A model generated the notes under the pieces. That model was not told the DNA's origin and did not search any database. It worked only from the letters and a program-made list of their open reading frames with translations. Source: Prorocentrum cordatum (taxonomy: Eukaryota; Sar; Dinophyceae; Prorocentrales; Prorocentraceae). From it: a stretch of 64,000 nucleotides of DNA. Within the stretch, counting starts at the first letter, position 1. The number at the start of each line of letters is the position of its first letter. The stretch spans positions 729,975 to 793,974 of the forward strand of contig CAUYUJ010018571.1 in NCBI GenBank assembly GCA_963575745.1, read 5' to 3'. The translations under genes and the position numbers were made by a program. Below, piece after piece: positions 21,030 through 30,208 of this stretch.

Positions 21030-21331
21030 AGGAGTGAATCGACGATGCTTCAGTTGTTCGGGGATGAAGAGGGATGAAGAGGAGTGAGTCGACGATGGCG
21101 AAGAGGGAGAAGCGAGGAGGCACGATCCAGAGCGGAGAAGAGAAGGGGAGGAAGGGAGGGATCCACGCTTCCCTGAGGAGGGATGAAAGGAGGGAGGAGA
21201 GGAGGAGGAGGAGGAGGAGGGATGAAAGGAGGGAGGAGGAGGAGGAGGGAGGAGGAGGAGGAGGAGGAGGAGGAGGAGGAGGAGGGAGGAGGAGGAGGAG
21301 GAAGAAGGGATGAAAGGATGGAAGGAGGAGG
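21030..21331 (+). repeat. GGA-rich low-complexity tract with TCGACGATG words
   Basis: GAGTGAATCGACGATG words at about 21034 and 21087 are followed by a GGA/GAG tract (21180-21305). One GAGTGAATCGACGATGGTTC copy recurs right after element A2 (about 21545), so A2 may have inserted into, or been duplicated with, this tract. Confidence 0.6.
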
Positions 21332-21527
21332 ATCGGGCCGGGCGAAAGGGGGGGATTGGGAAAGGGGGGGTTACGAAATTTGCGGCACGCAGCTGGTTTC
21401 GGCCTCACCGAGGGGCCCATTCCTCGATACATGGCCGCCTCCGGCGCCGGGAGGCGCCGGGAAAATCAGCTGCGTGAGCTGATTCTCAAACCCCCCCTTT
21501 GCTATCCCCCCCTTTCGCCCGACCCGA
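21332..21527 (+). mobile_element. Foldback element family A, complete copy
   Basis: A 196-bp element whose first ~67 bases (TCGGGCCGGGCGAAAGGGGG..., two G-runs, then GCACGCAGCTG) are the inverted complement of its last ~67 with some mismatches (CAGCTGCGTG..., two C-runs, CCTTTCGCCCGACCCGA). The centre carries CCGAGGGGCCCATTCCTCGA. It has no coding capacity, so it is a MITE or foldback element. Two further copies lie in the window. Confidence 0.85.
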
Positions 21528-21716
21528 GAGGAGGGATGGCGAGGAGTGAATCGACGATGGTTCGGTTGTTCGGAAGGGTGGCGGCCTTGATCGCACAGGG
21601 GCGCGCCTCCTAACAACGGCCCTCCCCCTTTTTCGGAGCTCTCTCTTGAGGCACTCGGTGGGGCCTCGGGGGCCCCGCTGGGCCATCGCTAGGAGGACAT
21701 CGCTAGCGGCAGGAAC

Positions 21717-22575
21717 ACAGAGCAGGTGCCGCTTGAGTCATATCGTACGCATGCGAAGTTTCAAACACAGTATCCTTGCCAACGGCATCGCTTCGACGCT
21801 TCGTCGAAGCAGTAGCCAGAGATTGAGGATACTCTTATTTGTAGATTCTACGACGCATGGTAAGCAACACCAATGTTACATGCTACGTTGGACGAGCTGG
21901 CCAATCGCGTTGAACATGCTTTTGCGACTCGCTTGCATGCCCGACGTGGCACCACACAGGTACCACTTGAGGCATATCGCAGGTTTGCCTCAAATGGTGC
22001 CACGCAGGTGCCCAGTCAATTCGCATCGCCTGTACACTTGAAGTGGCACCACGCGGATACCACTTGGGTCATGCCGGCTGCATGCTTCGAGTAGTACCAG
22101 GCTGATGCCAAGCAAGAACCGTTGAACCATAGTTTCTGTATGCTTGAAGCAAGTAAGTAAACTTTTGAGTCAGATCGTATGTATGCCTAATGTCAAGGGA
22201 GGAAAGACCACCAGGACCGGACAATTGGCGTTTACTGAACAGCCCTGGGCGTTTATTATGCAGCCCTGCCATGGTTGATTCGTTCTTTGGGTGTGTTCAC
22301 TATACGGCTTCGCGTGTCGGAGTGATATTATTCAGTTCGATTTTCTGACCATTATCATGAGGTACCAATGTTGGTACCAAGCAAACATCATGTGAGCCAT
22401 CGCGTTTGTCTGCTTCAGTTGGTACCAAACCTATTCCACTTGAGTCAGATTGCATGTGTGCCTCAAGTGGTTCCAAGCAAATGCAATTTGACTCATATCG
22501 TCTGCATCATCAAGCACGTGTCATTTCAGTCATCTCATCTGTATGCTTCAAGTGGCACCAGGCGGCTGCCACTTA
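21717..22575 (+). repeat. ~60-bp GTGGCACC...GCCACTTGAGTCATATCGT satellite Q
   Basis: Diverged units contain CAGGT(G/A)CC(A/G)CTTGAG, (C/G)ATATCGTN(T/C)GCATGC and TTCAAGTGGCACCA. They are visible at about 21722, 21958, 22020, 22055, 22165, 22435, 22480 and 22550. The array is interrupted by element K1 at 22193-22348. Confidence 0.6.
22193..22348 (+). mobile_element. Element K, copy 1 (inside satellite Q)
   Basis: About 155 bp containing CCACCAGGACCGGACAATTG, TTTACTGAACAG, CTGGGCGTTT, TTGATTCGTTCTTTGG and CTATACGGCTTCGCGTGTCG. It is collinear with copies at 30048 and 61700. Satellite Q continues on both sides, so it is an insertion. No ORF. Confidence 0.7.
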
Positions 22576-22579
22576 ACCT

Positions 22580-23300
22580 CTGGGGCGCTGTCTGGGAGTC
22601 ACTTGGGGTGTCTTTTCGGTTTCCTGGTGGTTTCTTGGGCCCTATTAGGGTCCGCTTGGGGTTTCCTGGGGCTTCCTTGGGGCCTCTCGGGGTGGACGGT
22701 TCGGATTTTTCTGGATCGTGTTCTCCTTCAGTGGCCCGTTGTTGGCCGCCTTGGGGCCTTCGTAGGCCGTCCTCGGCGCCTTTTGGGCCGTCTTGGAGCC
22801 CTCTCGTCGGCGGCGAGCGAGGGAGGGAAGTGAGAAGGAGAAGGCCTTCTCAGAAGGCGGCGGGGCTGGTTAGAACTCCTTGTGTCTTCTGAGAAGTTTG
22901 TTGTGTCGTCGGGGAAGGCTTAGAAACCTTCTGAGAAGGCCGAGGGATCCCCGAGCTTTCTGAGAAGACCCGCCCGTTCTCACTTGCCCAGCCGCTCGCC
23001 GCCAATGTTGGCGGCCTCTAGGTCCGTCTTGGGGCAGTCTTTGGGGCCTTTTGGGCCGTCTTGCAGCGTCGGGAGCTCGGAAGGCCGAGACACCCAAAAC
23101 ATACGAAACACCCAAGGCAAATCAATGATGTTGGCTTCTTGGGAAGGCTCTTAGGGCTCTTCTCGGGGCGTCTCGACGGCTTCTTGGGCCGTCTTGGGGC
23201 CATTTGGGGTGTCTTAGATCGACCATGCGGCGATTCGGGGCCCTATTGCTGGGGTCCTCTGGGTCCGTCTTGAGGCCTCCGCGGCTCCGACGAAGTCACG
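22580..23300 (+). repeat. GGGGCCTCTTG family T, copy 2 (split by element F1)
   Basis: TTGGGG-type 11-bp words run from 22580 to 22808 and resume at 23010-23290. Between the halves lies foldback element F1. The part TTGGGCCGTCTTGCAGCGTC...GGAAGGCCGAGACACCCAAA... (23050-23140) matches the 44975-45065 segment of copy 4, showing that the two halves belong together. Confidence 0.7.
22809..23003 (+). mobile_element. Foldback element F, copy 1
   Basis: A 195-bp element starting GGCGGCGAGCGAGGGAGGGA and ending in its inverted complement ...CAGCCGCTCGCCGCC. Arms are about 30-38 bp. The interior holds repeated short palindromes CCTTCTCAGAAGG / CCTTCTGAGAAGG / CTTTCTGAGAAG. Copy 2 is at 46192. It is inserted in a family T array. 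Confidence 0.8.
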
Positions 23301-24107
23301 CGACAAGCTGCGCCAAGCCCCGGAATGAAGAATCCTCCTGATTGCGGGCTGAGATTCCAGGGGATGGCCAAAGGGACCGGAGGACACTCCGACTCGTGCC
23401 TGAAGGGCACGGTGGCGAATCAGGGCCTGTTGGAGCCGCGTTGGAGGCCATCCTTGTGGCAATACTGAGTCGTGCTGTGTGATGATGAGGCCACCTTGGA
23501 CAGTTCAGGCTCCCCGAGGGGGGGGTAATCGGTTGTTGACGGATCAGTTGGCGCTTCTCTGATGTGCTCAGAAGTCTCCGGCGGGGTCCGAGCGGCTTCT
23601 ACGGTGTTTGCATTTGTTTCTGTATTTTTTTTTGGGGGGGAGAGAGAGGGAGAGATAGAGAGAGAGAGAAAGAGAGAGGAGGGAGACGAGGAAAGGGGAA
23701 GGGGAATACAGCGTCGTTCTGGAAAAGCTGAAGTTCTGAACCACCAGCGCCCAGCAGGGCTCCAATTAGTGGGACTCGCCAGCCACGAGCGAGCCTGGCC
23801 TCGTGCTTTTTCTTCTCTGCCCACCACGCCGCGCCGCCCAGAAGCCCGCCCTGCCCTCCTCCCCGCGCGCACCGATGCCCTCCGCCGCGCGATCCGGGCC
23901 CGTCGTGCCCGTGGCCGGCTCCGCGCCGCGCGAAGGGCCCCCGTGGACCCTGGGCGGCTGCCCGTGGCGCGCGCCCGCGCGCCCGCCCTCTCCTGGTTCG
24001 GGGCCCGGGGCCCCGCGTCGGACAGCTCGGGGCGTCGTCGGAGCGCCGAGCGCTCCGATTCTCGAGGGGGTCCCGCCGGGATTCCTTCGGAGCCAATGGT
24101 CTGGGCA
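23301..24107. other. No gene; AG-dinucleotide-rich run at 23640-23695
   Basis: GAGAGAGAGGGAGAGATAGAG occupies 23640-23695 after a T/G run. GC-rich DNA at 23800-24080 gives long frames on both strands with arginine/proline/alanine composition. I treat these as spurious. Confidence 0.5.
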
Positions 24108-24322
24108 TCCCAGGTGGGGTCCGAGCAGGTGGGGTCGGAGGATCGCGCCGCATCGCCGGTGCGGCTCGATGTGGAGCCCGATGTTCTCCACGCCCACGGC
24201 GCCGATGCCTCGCCGGCGTCGCCGAGGCATCGCTGGTGCGTCGCCGATGCCTCGCCGATCGTATCGGCGATGCGGCGCGATCCTCCGACCCCATCTACTC
24301 CGACCCCATCTAGGAGGCCTCT
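24108..24322 (+). mobile_element. Foldback element E, copy 1
   Basis: About 215 bp. The left arm (CAGGTGGGGTCCGAGCAGGT..., GGATCGCGCCGCATCGCC) is the inverted complement of the right arm (GGCGATGCGGCGCGATCCTC, CATCTACTCCGACCCCATCT AGG). Arms are ~50 bp with few mismatches. The centre is built from repeated (C)GCCGATGC(C/A)TCG words. Copies are at 39577 and 49293 and a half copy at 32686. Confidence 0.85.
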
Positions 24323-25807
24323 AAATCTCTTGCCGAGGCGGGAGTTTATCCATACCCACCGCCTGGAGAATCAATATTCGGGGACCTCGGCAGGCGGTGA
24401 GTATGGACAGAAACATTCGAGCAGGCTGGGGCCCAACTATATCCATATCCACCGCCCCCTGGGGACTCGGGACATCGGTTCCACAGGCGGTGGATACGGA
24501 TAGATCCCCGCCTCGCAGCATCGGCTGCTCGAGCAGCTGGACCTGACTGGGACAAAGGTAAGGGTCTCTCGTTCCGCACTCGATGTTCTCTGCGCAACCA
24601 GGTCGAGTTAGCAGGTCGCTTCGTCAAATTCAAATGAATGTGTGTCGTTTTTCTAGCAATCCGTTCACACGTCCTCGGCGGGTGGATTACCACCGTGTCT
24701 TATTGCTCCACACGCCATGCCGACATCGAACAGAGTTTTGCGTTCCCTCGGATGTCCTCTGTCTTTGGCCGAGGCCGTAGCCGGACTCACGCCTTGCTGT
24801 TTTCTGCACCCACATCCGTCCAGCCTGTCGCGCAGAAGACCGCTGGGGCCGCTGAGCAATATCGCATATTCGAACACTTCACGCCAAGCCGCATGATAAG
24901 CACCCCTCCATGCCGTCCCGCCCGACGGCCCGTCTAGTCCTCCGACAGGCACTGACGTCGCACCCTAACGAGATCCACCCCCCTGGCCAAACGAAGGGCC
25001 GCCAATTCCCAATCCTCATGCGCTCCGCCCTCCCACGTGCATGGAGCCATGCGGGATACCGAGAGTTCGACTGCGTGCTCGCTTGCTCTTGTCCCGGGCA
25101 TCCCCGCGGTGTGATTGTGTGCTTGCCCGCGGGCCCCGGGAGTCTCGGCACCTCCTCGGTGCAGGTGTCTCGCCCCGTAGAGCCACGGCGCTGAGAGAAA
25201 GACCGCCTTGGGCCAGGGGGGGCTCCCGTCTTCGGGCCGTTCCAAGTGGTCGACATCGGGGAACCCATGCGTGGCCGAGGCTCGCCGTGGCAGAAGAGCC
25301 CCTCCGCTCCCCCTCTGGTCGGTCTTCACGGCAGCACGATGCCTGCATCCACCGTGGACGGCTCCGGGGCCCGAGGTCAGCCCTGGGGAGCCCCAACAGG
25401 ATTACAGAATCAGGTCTGAACAAACGCCGCGGTTGAACAGAATCTCGAAGGGAGGAGAAGCGATACCAACACCGCCAGGGGGCCCACCTCCAGCGAGGAG
25501 GTCCACGGTGCCTCCCCGAGCGAGAGACTGGGGATGTCTCGAGCGAGAGGGGGGGGGGCCACGCCACCAGGCAGACCCCCCCCCTTGCCTCCGCGCATCT
25601 CCTCGCCCTGCTGGTGTTGGTGTCGCATTTCCTTGCTCCTGACGATCAGGTCTCCTGCGCCCCCACACCGGCCCCTCCGGGCGGCCCTGGGCACCGCGGG
25701 CACGTCCTGGCGCTGCGCAGCAGGCGGTAATCGCCGCTCACGCTCGGTGCCCGGCCCCGACCCTGCCGCTGCTGCACCTGTGTTCGGGTGCGTCCAGGAG
25801 GGGAGGC
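24323..25807. other. No supportable gene
   Basis: 24400-24500 carries two CATATCCA(T/C)ACCACCGCC-type words (24350, 24440) around a palindromic GGCGGTGGATA motif. The remainder is GC-rich with compositional frames only. Confidence 0.4.
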
Positions 25808-25968
25808 TCCTCCTCCTCCTCCTCCTCCTCCTCCTCCTCCTCCTCTCTTCCTCCTCCTCCTCCTCCTCCTCCTCCTCCTCCTCCTCCTCCTCCCCATCCT
25901 CCTCCTCCTCCTCTCCTCCTCCTCCTCCTCCTCCTCCTCCTCCTCCTCCTCCTCCTCCTCCTCCTCCA
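25808..25968 (+). repeat. (TCC)n microsatellite, about 160 bp
   Basis: Nearly pure CTC repeats with four short interruptions, the longest trinucleotide run in the window. It generates artefactual poly-Leu, poly-Ser and poly-Pro frames on + and poly-Glu, poly-Arg and poly-Gly frames on -. Confidence 0.95.
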
Positions 25969-26355
25969 GGGGCGAGGATTGGGGGAGTTGTGGTTCTCAT
26001 CATGACACGGACCGCGATGGCTCCCAGATTCCATGGCCCCCTCTTCATTCCACACGTCCCTTGCCCCCCCCCCCCCCTTCCGGCCATGATGCCCAAGCCC
26101 CCCTTCTTCCGGACTCCCTCTTCGGCGCACCCGTCATGCATCCAGGAGGCGCGCGAGCGCGCAGCGGCTGGCAGCGAGCAGGACCAAAAACACCTCCCTC
26201 CCATCGTCACCGCTGCAGATCAGGGGCTGGCTTCCCTGTGACAGTGCTGTGCTCGGCGCTGCCGGCGCCCCGCACAGCGAAGCACAACCATACAGTCAAA
26301 GTATGACCACAAGGAATGTTAGACAAGCCCATGTGTTGGAGGAGAAACAATGCCT

Positions 26356-26482
26356 TGGCATCGCTCGGACGTGTGAATTTTTCCTTCGGCGAGGACCATC
26401 GAGGAGCATCCTTGATCATCTGGCGGAAAAAACACGCACGAAACCAAAAAAGCACAGGGAATGGACTTCCGAGCGATGGCCA
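26356..26482 (+). mobile_element. TIR element B, copy 1
   Basis: A 127-bp element with ends TGGCATCGCTCGGACGT and (here one mismatch) ACTTCCGAGCGATGGCCA. The core is CTTCGGCGAGGACCATCGAG, GAGCATCCTTGATCAT, ACACGCACGAAAC and ACAGGGAATGGA. Four copies in the window share the whole length. It has no ORF, so it is a MITE. No clean target duplication is visible. Confidence 0.85.
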
Positions 26483-26501
26483 GATGCATAGGCACCAGAT
26501 T

Positions 26502-26632
26502 CTGGAGGTCCGCGCGCGCGCGGAGTTCTCGGGTTGGCGCTGGACTCCCTCGGCGGCGCCGCCACTGGTGCGCGCCGCGCGGGTGGGGGGGGCGGTCCAG
26601 CGGCGACCCGAGAAATCCGCGCGGGCCTCCGA
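26502..26632 (+). mobile_element. Foldback element H (single copy)
   Basis: About 131 bp. The left arm CTGGAGGTCCGCGCGCGCGC GGAGTTCTCGGGTTGGCGCT is the imperfect inverted complement of the right arm AGCGGCGACCCGAGAAATCC GCGCGGGCCTCCGAC, over ~42 bp. The centre is G/C-rich. It sits 19 bp after B1. Confidence 0.6.
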
Positions 26633-26697
26633 CAGGTTCAGCGCATGCAAAGTGCTGCCCCTTCCCTCTAGATTCGGAACTCAGGAGGGAAAAAAAA

Positions 26698-26830
26698 ACA
26701 CAGACACAATTAATCGTCGACTCCCAGGAAAATATAGGAAAATATGGGAATTGGGCGGGAACACAAAAATTCAGAAAATATGGAAAGATATGGAGAATCG
26801 TTTTACTTGTGTGTATTAATTTGTGTGTCC
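26698..26830 (+). mobile_element. Element J, copy 1
   Basis: An AT-richer 133-bp segment from ACACAGACACAATTAATCGT to TATTAATTTGTGTGTCC. It has imperfect ~20-bp inverted ends and an interior of TCGACTCCCAGG, AAAATATGGGAA, CAGAAAATATGG and TATGGAGAATC. It is collinear with 43158-43293. No ORF. Confidence 0.75.
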
Positions 26831-28150
26831 TTGGGCCCCTTGAGGAACGTTGGTCTAGAAGCGAAGCCCCTTTTGGGGCCCCAGTTGCGCCCAGTCGAAC
26901 GAGAGATGCTATAGGGCACGTACCCGAGGCAGCCAAAGTGAACATGATCCCAATGTTTTGGTTGCAGGTCAGCCGCCCCTCTGTCTACTGAGGTTGTGGG
27001 GGAAAGTGGGCCCACCATCCGGTCAGCCTCCCCAGAGTCTCGGGTGTTTACAGGCGCGGTCCTGCCCACGGTGCCCTTGGGCTGCCAGTGAAAAGGCTCT
27101 GTAGGCCTCTGGAGCTCCGGCGAGGCTCAGAGGGGACCCCAGAGGGCTCCCACCTTCCGCTAGGAACACTTCTGTCAGCACTCGATCGACTTCTGTCAGC
27201 ACTCAATCGTCCTCGGTGGCCTCTCGCCCTTCGTTCGCCCTCCCTCCTCTCCCGACTCCGTCCTGCCTCTCCCTCCCTCCTCCCTCCCTCCCTCCCTCCA
27301 CCATCCTTCCTCCATCCCTCATTCCTTCCTCTCTCCTTCTCCTGTCTTCCTCTGTTCACCCTCTCTCACTCCCCTCACTGCTGCTCTTTCTGCTTCCCTC
27401 GCTCCCTCTCTCTCTCTCTCGCCTTCCTACCCTCGTCAAAAGGCGCCGTAGGGATGAAACCTAGAGGCACCTGGGAGGGCCGCTGCCATTTGGGAGGAGA
27501 GGGGGCGCCCCATCATCCTCATCTGCCCCCTCCTCCTCCTCCTCCTCCTCCTCCTCCTCCTCCTCCTCCTCCTCCTCCTCCCCGTCCTCCTCCCCCCTCC
27601 TCCATCTCCGTTCTCCTTGACTTGAGGCAAGGTCTCCGGCGGACCGGTTCGCCCGCCCCGCTTCGCCTGCGCATCGGTTCGCCAGACACCATTTCGCCGG
27701 ACGACCGCTTCGCCACGGATCGTTTTGCTGGAGACATCTTCGTCAGCGGACCGTTGTTTCGCCGGCACATCGCTCCACCAGCGGAACAGTACGCTGGCGG
27801 GCCGTGTCGGGCGGACCCTGACGGGCGGACGGGCGGGCGGACCCAATCGAGCAGGCGGGACATCGAAGTTGGCAGGTTGTCATTCAATCAAGCGAGCGGG
27901 CGGACCCTTACGGCCGGGCCGACGTGTTGGCGTGCTGACCCTGACGGGCGGCCGAGCGGTCGGGACGTCGACGAAGCGGTTTGGGCGAAACGGTCCTCGT
28001 CGAAATTATGTTGGCGAAGTTGTTTGGCCGAAGCAGTCCGAGCAAGACGGTCCCTGCGACGCCCCCTTCCTCATGAGTGTTTTCAGACGTTCGGGCATGG
28101 TGGCTGGGCGTTTCGCATAAGACCGCCTCACCGCTCATGATCCATATCTT
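26831..28150. repeat. No gene; (TCC)n at 27530-27582 and GGCGGGCGGAC minisatellite
   Basis: 27240-27430 is CCCTCCCT/CTCTC-rich, and 27530-27582 is a pure TCC run. 27640-27990 has degenerate CGCC..TTTCGCC and GACGGGCGG(A/C)C words. The 350-residue frame over this region is judged compositional. Confidence 0.6.
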
Positions 28151-28455
28151 CGCATTGCCAGTGATGGAGCGCAAATCGTTGTTCAAGTGTGGTTCTGCTT
28201 CAGCGCCGCGCACATCCTTTCCAAACACTTCCAACAGCTACAAGGCTGGAGGGTAGTTAATTCTTAACATGTGAATCTCGCCATTGCGCCGCGCACATTC
28301 GTCTGGAACAGTTCCACCAGTTACCAGAATGCATGGCAGTTCCAATTCAACATGTGGCACTCGCATCTGTGTTGCGCACATTCGTCTGACAAGTGTCGCG
28401 GCTACAGGAATGGAGTGCGGTTCCGTTTCAACATGGGGTTTTCGTTTTATTTGTG
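28150..28455 (+). repeat. 83-bp tandem repeat P
   Basis: GCGCACA words at 28208, 28291 and 28374 are exactly 83 bp apart. Each is followed by TTCGTCTG(G)A-type sequence, CAGTTACCAGAATGCATGGC or GCTACAGGAATGGAGTGCGG, then GTTCCAATTCAACATGTGG or its variant. About 3.5 units, with the 5' unit strongly diverged. Confidence 0.75.
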
Positions 28456-28999
28456 TCCACGCGTGATGACCACCAGTGTAAAGTTGACAAACAGTTGCAA
28501 GGGTCTAGTGTAGGTCTTTTTCACGATGGGGCTATTGTCGGACACCTTCGTGGATTTTAAATCCTACAAGCTCTGCGTTGATAATACCTAGAAGGATGCA
28601 TGTCAGTTCGTTTCAGAGCGGGATTCGCCTGAATGGAAGGCCAATGGGACGCTTGGCTCACAATGGGTGTGGTGTCTCCCGTAGTTGGAGGAGTGCTTGT
28701 GGGGACTCATGAGGAGGGAACGTGGAACTTGATTCATCATGGGAGCGCTCGGGTCCTCCTCCTGTTCCTCGTCCGTTGGACCTGCCTCCATGGTGGCAGA
28801 CCCATAGACTCTAGGTTCTACATTCCCCCATCTTTCCTGCTAGCCGAAAGTGGAAAAGAGCATCCATATCGCGAAGGCCTTAAGGCCGGTGCCGCCGACC
28901 CTGAAGGGGGACAACGATGGCGACGGCGACGACGACGACGGCGGCGGTGGCGGCGACGACGACGCTGATGTGTGTCAGAGTCCTCATGGATGCTGTTTG
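28456..28999. other. No gene; GGCGACGAC-rich run at 28920-28972
   Basis: CTAGGTTCTACATTCCCCCA TCTTTCCT(G/T)CC (28812) recurs at 29239, followed in both by AG(C/T)CGAAAGTGGAAAAGAG. This direct repeat brackets the family T copy and suggests a ~430-bp duplicated unit. A GACGACGAC-type run lies just before it. Confidence 0.55.
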
Positions 29000-29250
29000 G
29001 GGTCTCTTCGGACAGCTCTCGGAGGCCTAGGGCAGTTTTGGGCCTCTTTGGAGCATCTCGGGGACCTCTTGGCAGCCTCTTGGGAGTCTCTTGGGGCTTC
29101 CTGGGTGCCTTTGGGGGCCTCTTGGGGCCTCCTGGGATCCTCTCGGGTCCGAGGGTTCGACATGTCCGTTCAGTTCCCCCGTCAGGGCACCTTGTTGGAG
29201 ACTCTTGGGGCGCCGGTGGTGGCGGACCAATTCGGATTCTAGGTTCTACA
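29000..29250 (+). repeat. GGGGCCTCTTG family T, copy 3
   Basis: 11-bp TTGGGGCCTC(T/C) words at 29030-29145 are followed by CCGAGGGTTCGACATGTCCG TTCAGTTCCCC, a tail shared in part with the copies at 5.7 kb (minus) and 44.8 kb. The copy is bracketed by the CTAGGTTCTACATTCCCCCA duplication. Confidence 0.7.
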
Positions 29251-29339
29251 TTCCCCCATCTTTCCTTCCAGTCGAAAGTGGAAAAGAGTACTCATATTGA
29301 GTAAGTGTAGAGACGGGACAGGCGAAAGAGGAGGTGGAG

Positions 29340-29725
29340 GCGGATGAGGAGGAGAGAGGAGGAGGAGGAGGAGCAGGAGGAGGAGGAGGTTCAGGAGGAG
29401 CAGGAGCAGGAAAAGGAGGAGGTAAGGGGTGAAGGAGGAGGAGCAGGAGCAGGAGCAGGAGGAGACGGGAGGGGGATGAGCAGGGGGATGAGCAGGAGCA
29501 GGAGGAGACGGGAGGAGCAGGAGCAGCAAGAGGAGCATGAGCAGGCGGATGAGGAGGAGAGAGGAGAGAGGAGAGAGGAGGGAGGAGAGAGGAGAGAGGA
29601 GAGAGGAGAGAGGAGGAGGTGGAGAGAGGAGAGAGGAGAGAGGAGAGAGGAGGAGGTGGAGCGAGGAGAGAGGAGAGAGGAGGAGGTGGAGAGAGGAGAG
29701 AGGAGAGAGGAGAGAGGAGGAGAGA
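29340..29725 (+). repeat. GGAGCAGGAG/GGAGAGA low-complexity tract
   Basis: 29340-29550 mixes GGA with GCAGGA units and contains GAGGAGGTAAGGGGTGAAGG. From 29570, GGAGAGA 7-mers dominate. The first part is the inverted counterpart of the TCCTGC tract at 32240-32470. The long glutamate/arginine frames here are artefacts. Confidence 0.8.
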
Positions 29726-29919
29726 GGAGTACGATCGGGACGGATCAACAGCACGCTTCGCCGCCCACGGGCCCCGGCCGCCGCGCGCGGAGCGAGAGAA
29801 GGGCGGCGCGAGGGTCGCCCAGCGGCCCAGGAGGGCCCCGGGCGACGCCGTGTTGCGCCTCGGCCAGCTTCGCGGCCTGAGCCGGTGGGAAAAAGCACAC
29901 AAACTGATGGGAAAAAAAC

Positions 29920-30047
29920 ATACAAACACACACACACACACACACACACTCTGGGGAAACACACACACACACACTGTGGGAACAAAAGCACTGTGTGCTT
30001 TTTCCCACAGGCTGTGTGTTATTTCACACAGTGCGTGCGTTTTCCCC
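29920..30047 (+). repeat. (CA)n tracts in a palindrome-rich segment
   Basis: CA runs at 29925-29950 and 29958-29975 are followed by CACTGTGTGCTTTTTCCCAC AG and ACAGGCTGTGTG. This is partly the inverted complement of GTGGGAAAAAGCACAC at 29885, so 29885-30015 could fold back (arm ~16 bp). Confidence 0.6.
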
Positions 30048-30208
30048 TCAAGGGGGGAAAAGAACCACCCGGACCGGACAATTGGCGTTAACTAAACGGC
30101 CTGGGGCGTTTCCTGACCAGCCTTGCCTCGTTTGATTCCTTCTTCTGGGCGCGTTTGCTGAACGGCCTTGCGTGTCTGGGTGGTTATTATCGGGGTGGAT
30201 GTTCTGCC
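30048..30208 (+). mobile_element. Element K, copy 2
   Basis: Collinear with K1 and K3: AACCACCCGGACCGGACAAT TGGCG, CTAAACGGCC, GGGCGTTT, TTTGATTCCTTCTT, GAACGGCCTTGCGTGTC. GTCTGGGTGGTT near the end is the inverted complement of the AACCACCCGGAC start, so it may carry short terminal inverted repeats. No ORF. Confidence 0.75.

Noticed and set aside
23562-24503. 313-residue open frame
   Set aside because: Runs through an AG-rich run, GC-rich filler and element E1; opposite strand equally open.
27088-28140. 350-residue open frame
   Set aside because: Built from CCCTCC, TCC and GGCGGGCGGAC repeats.
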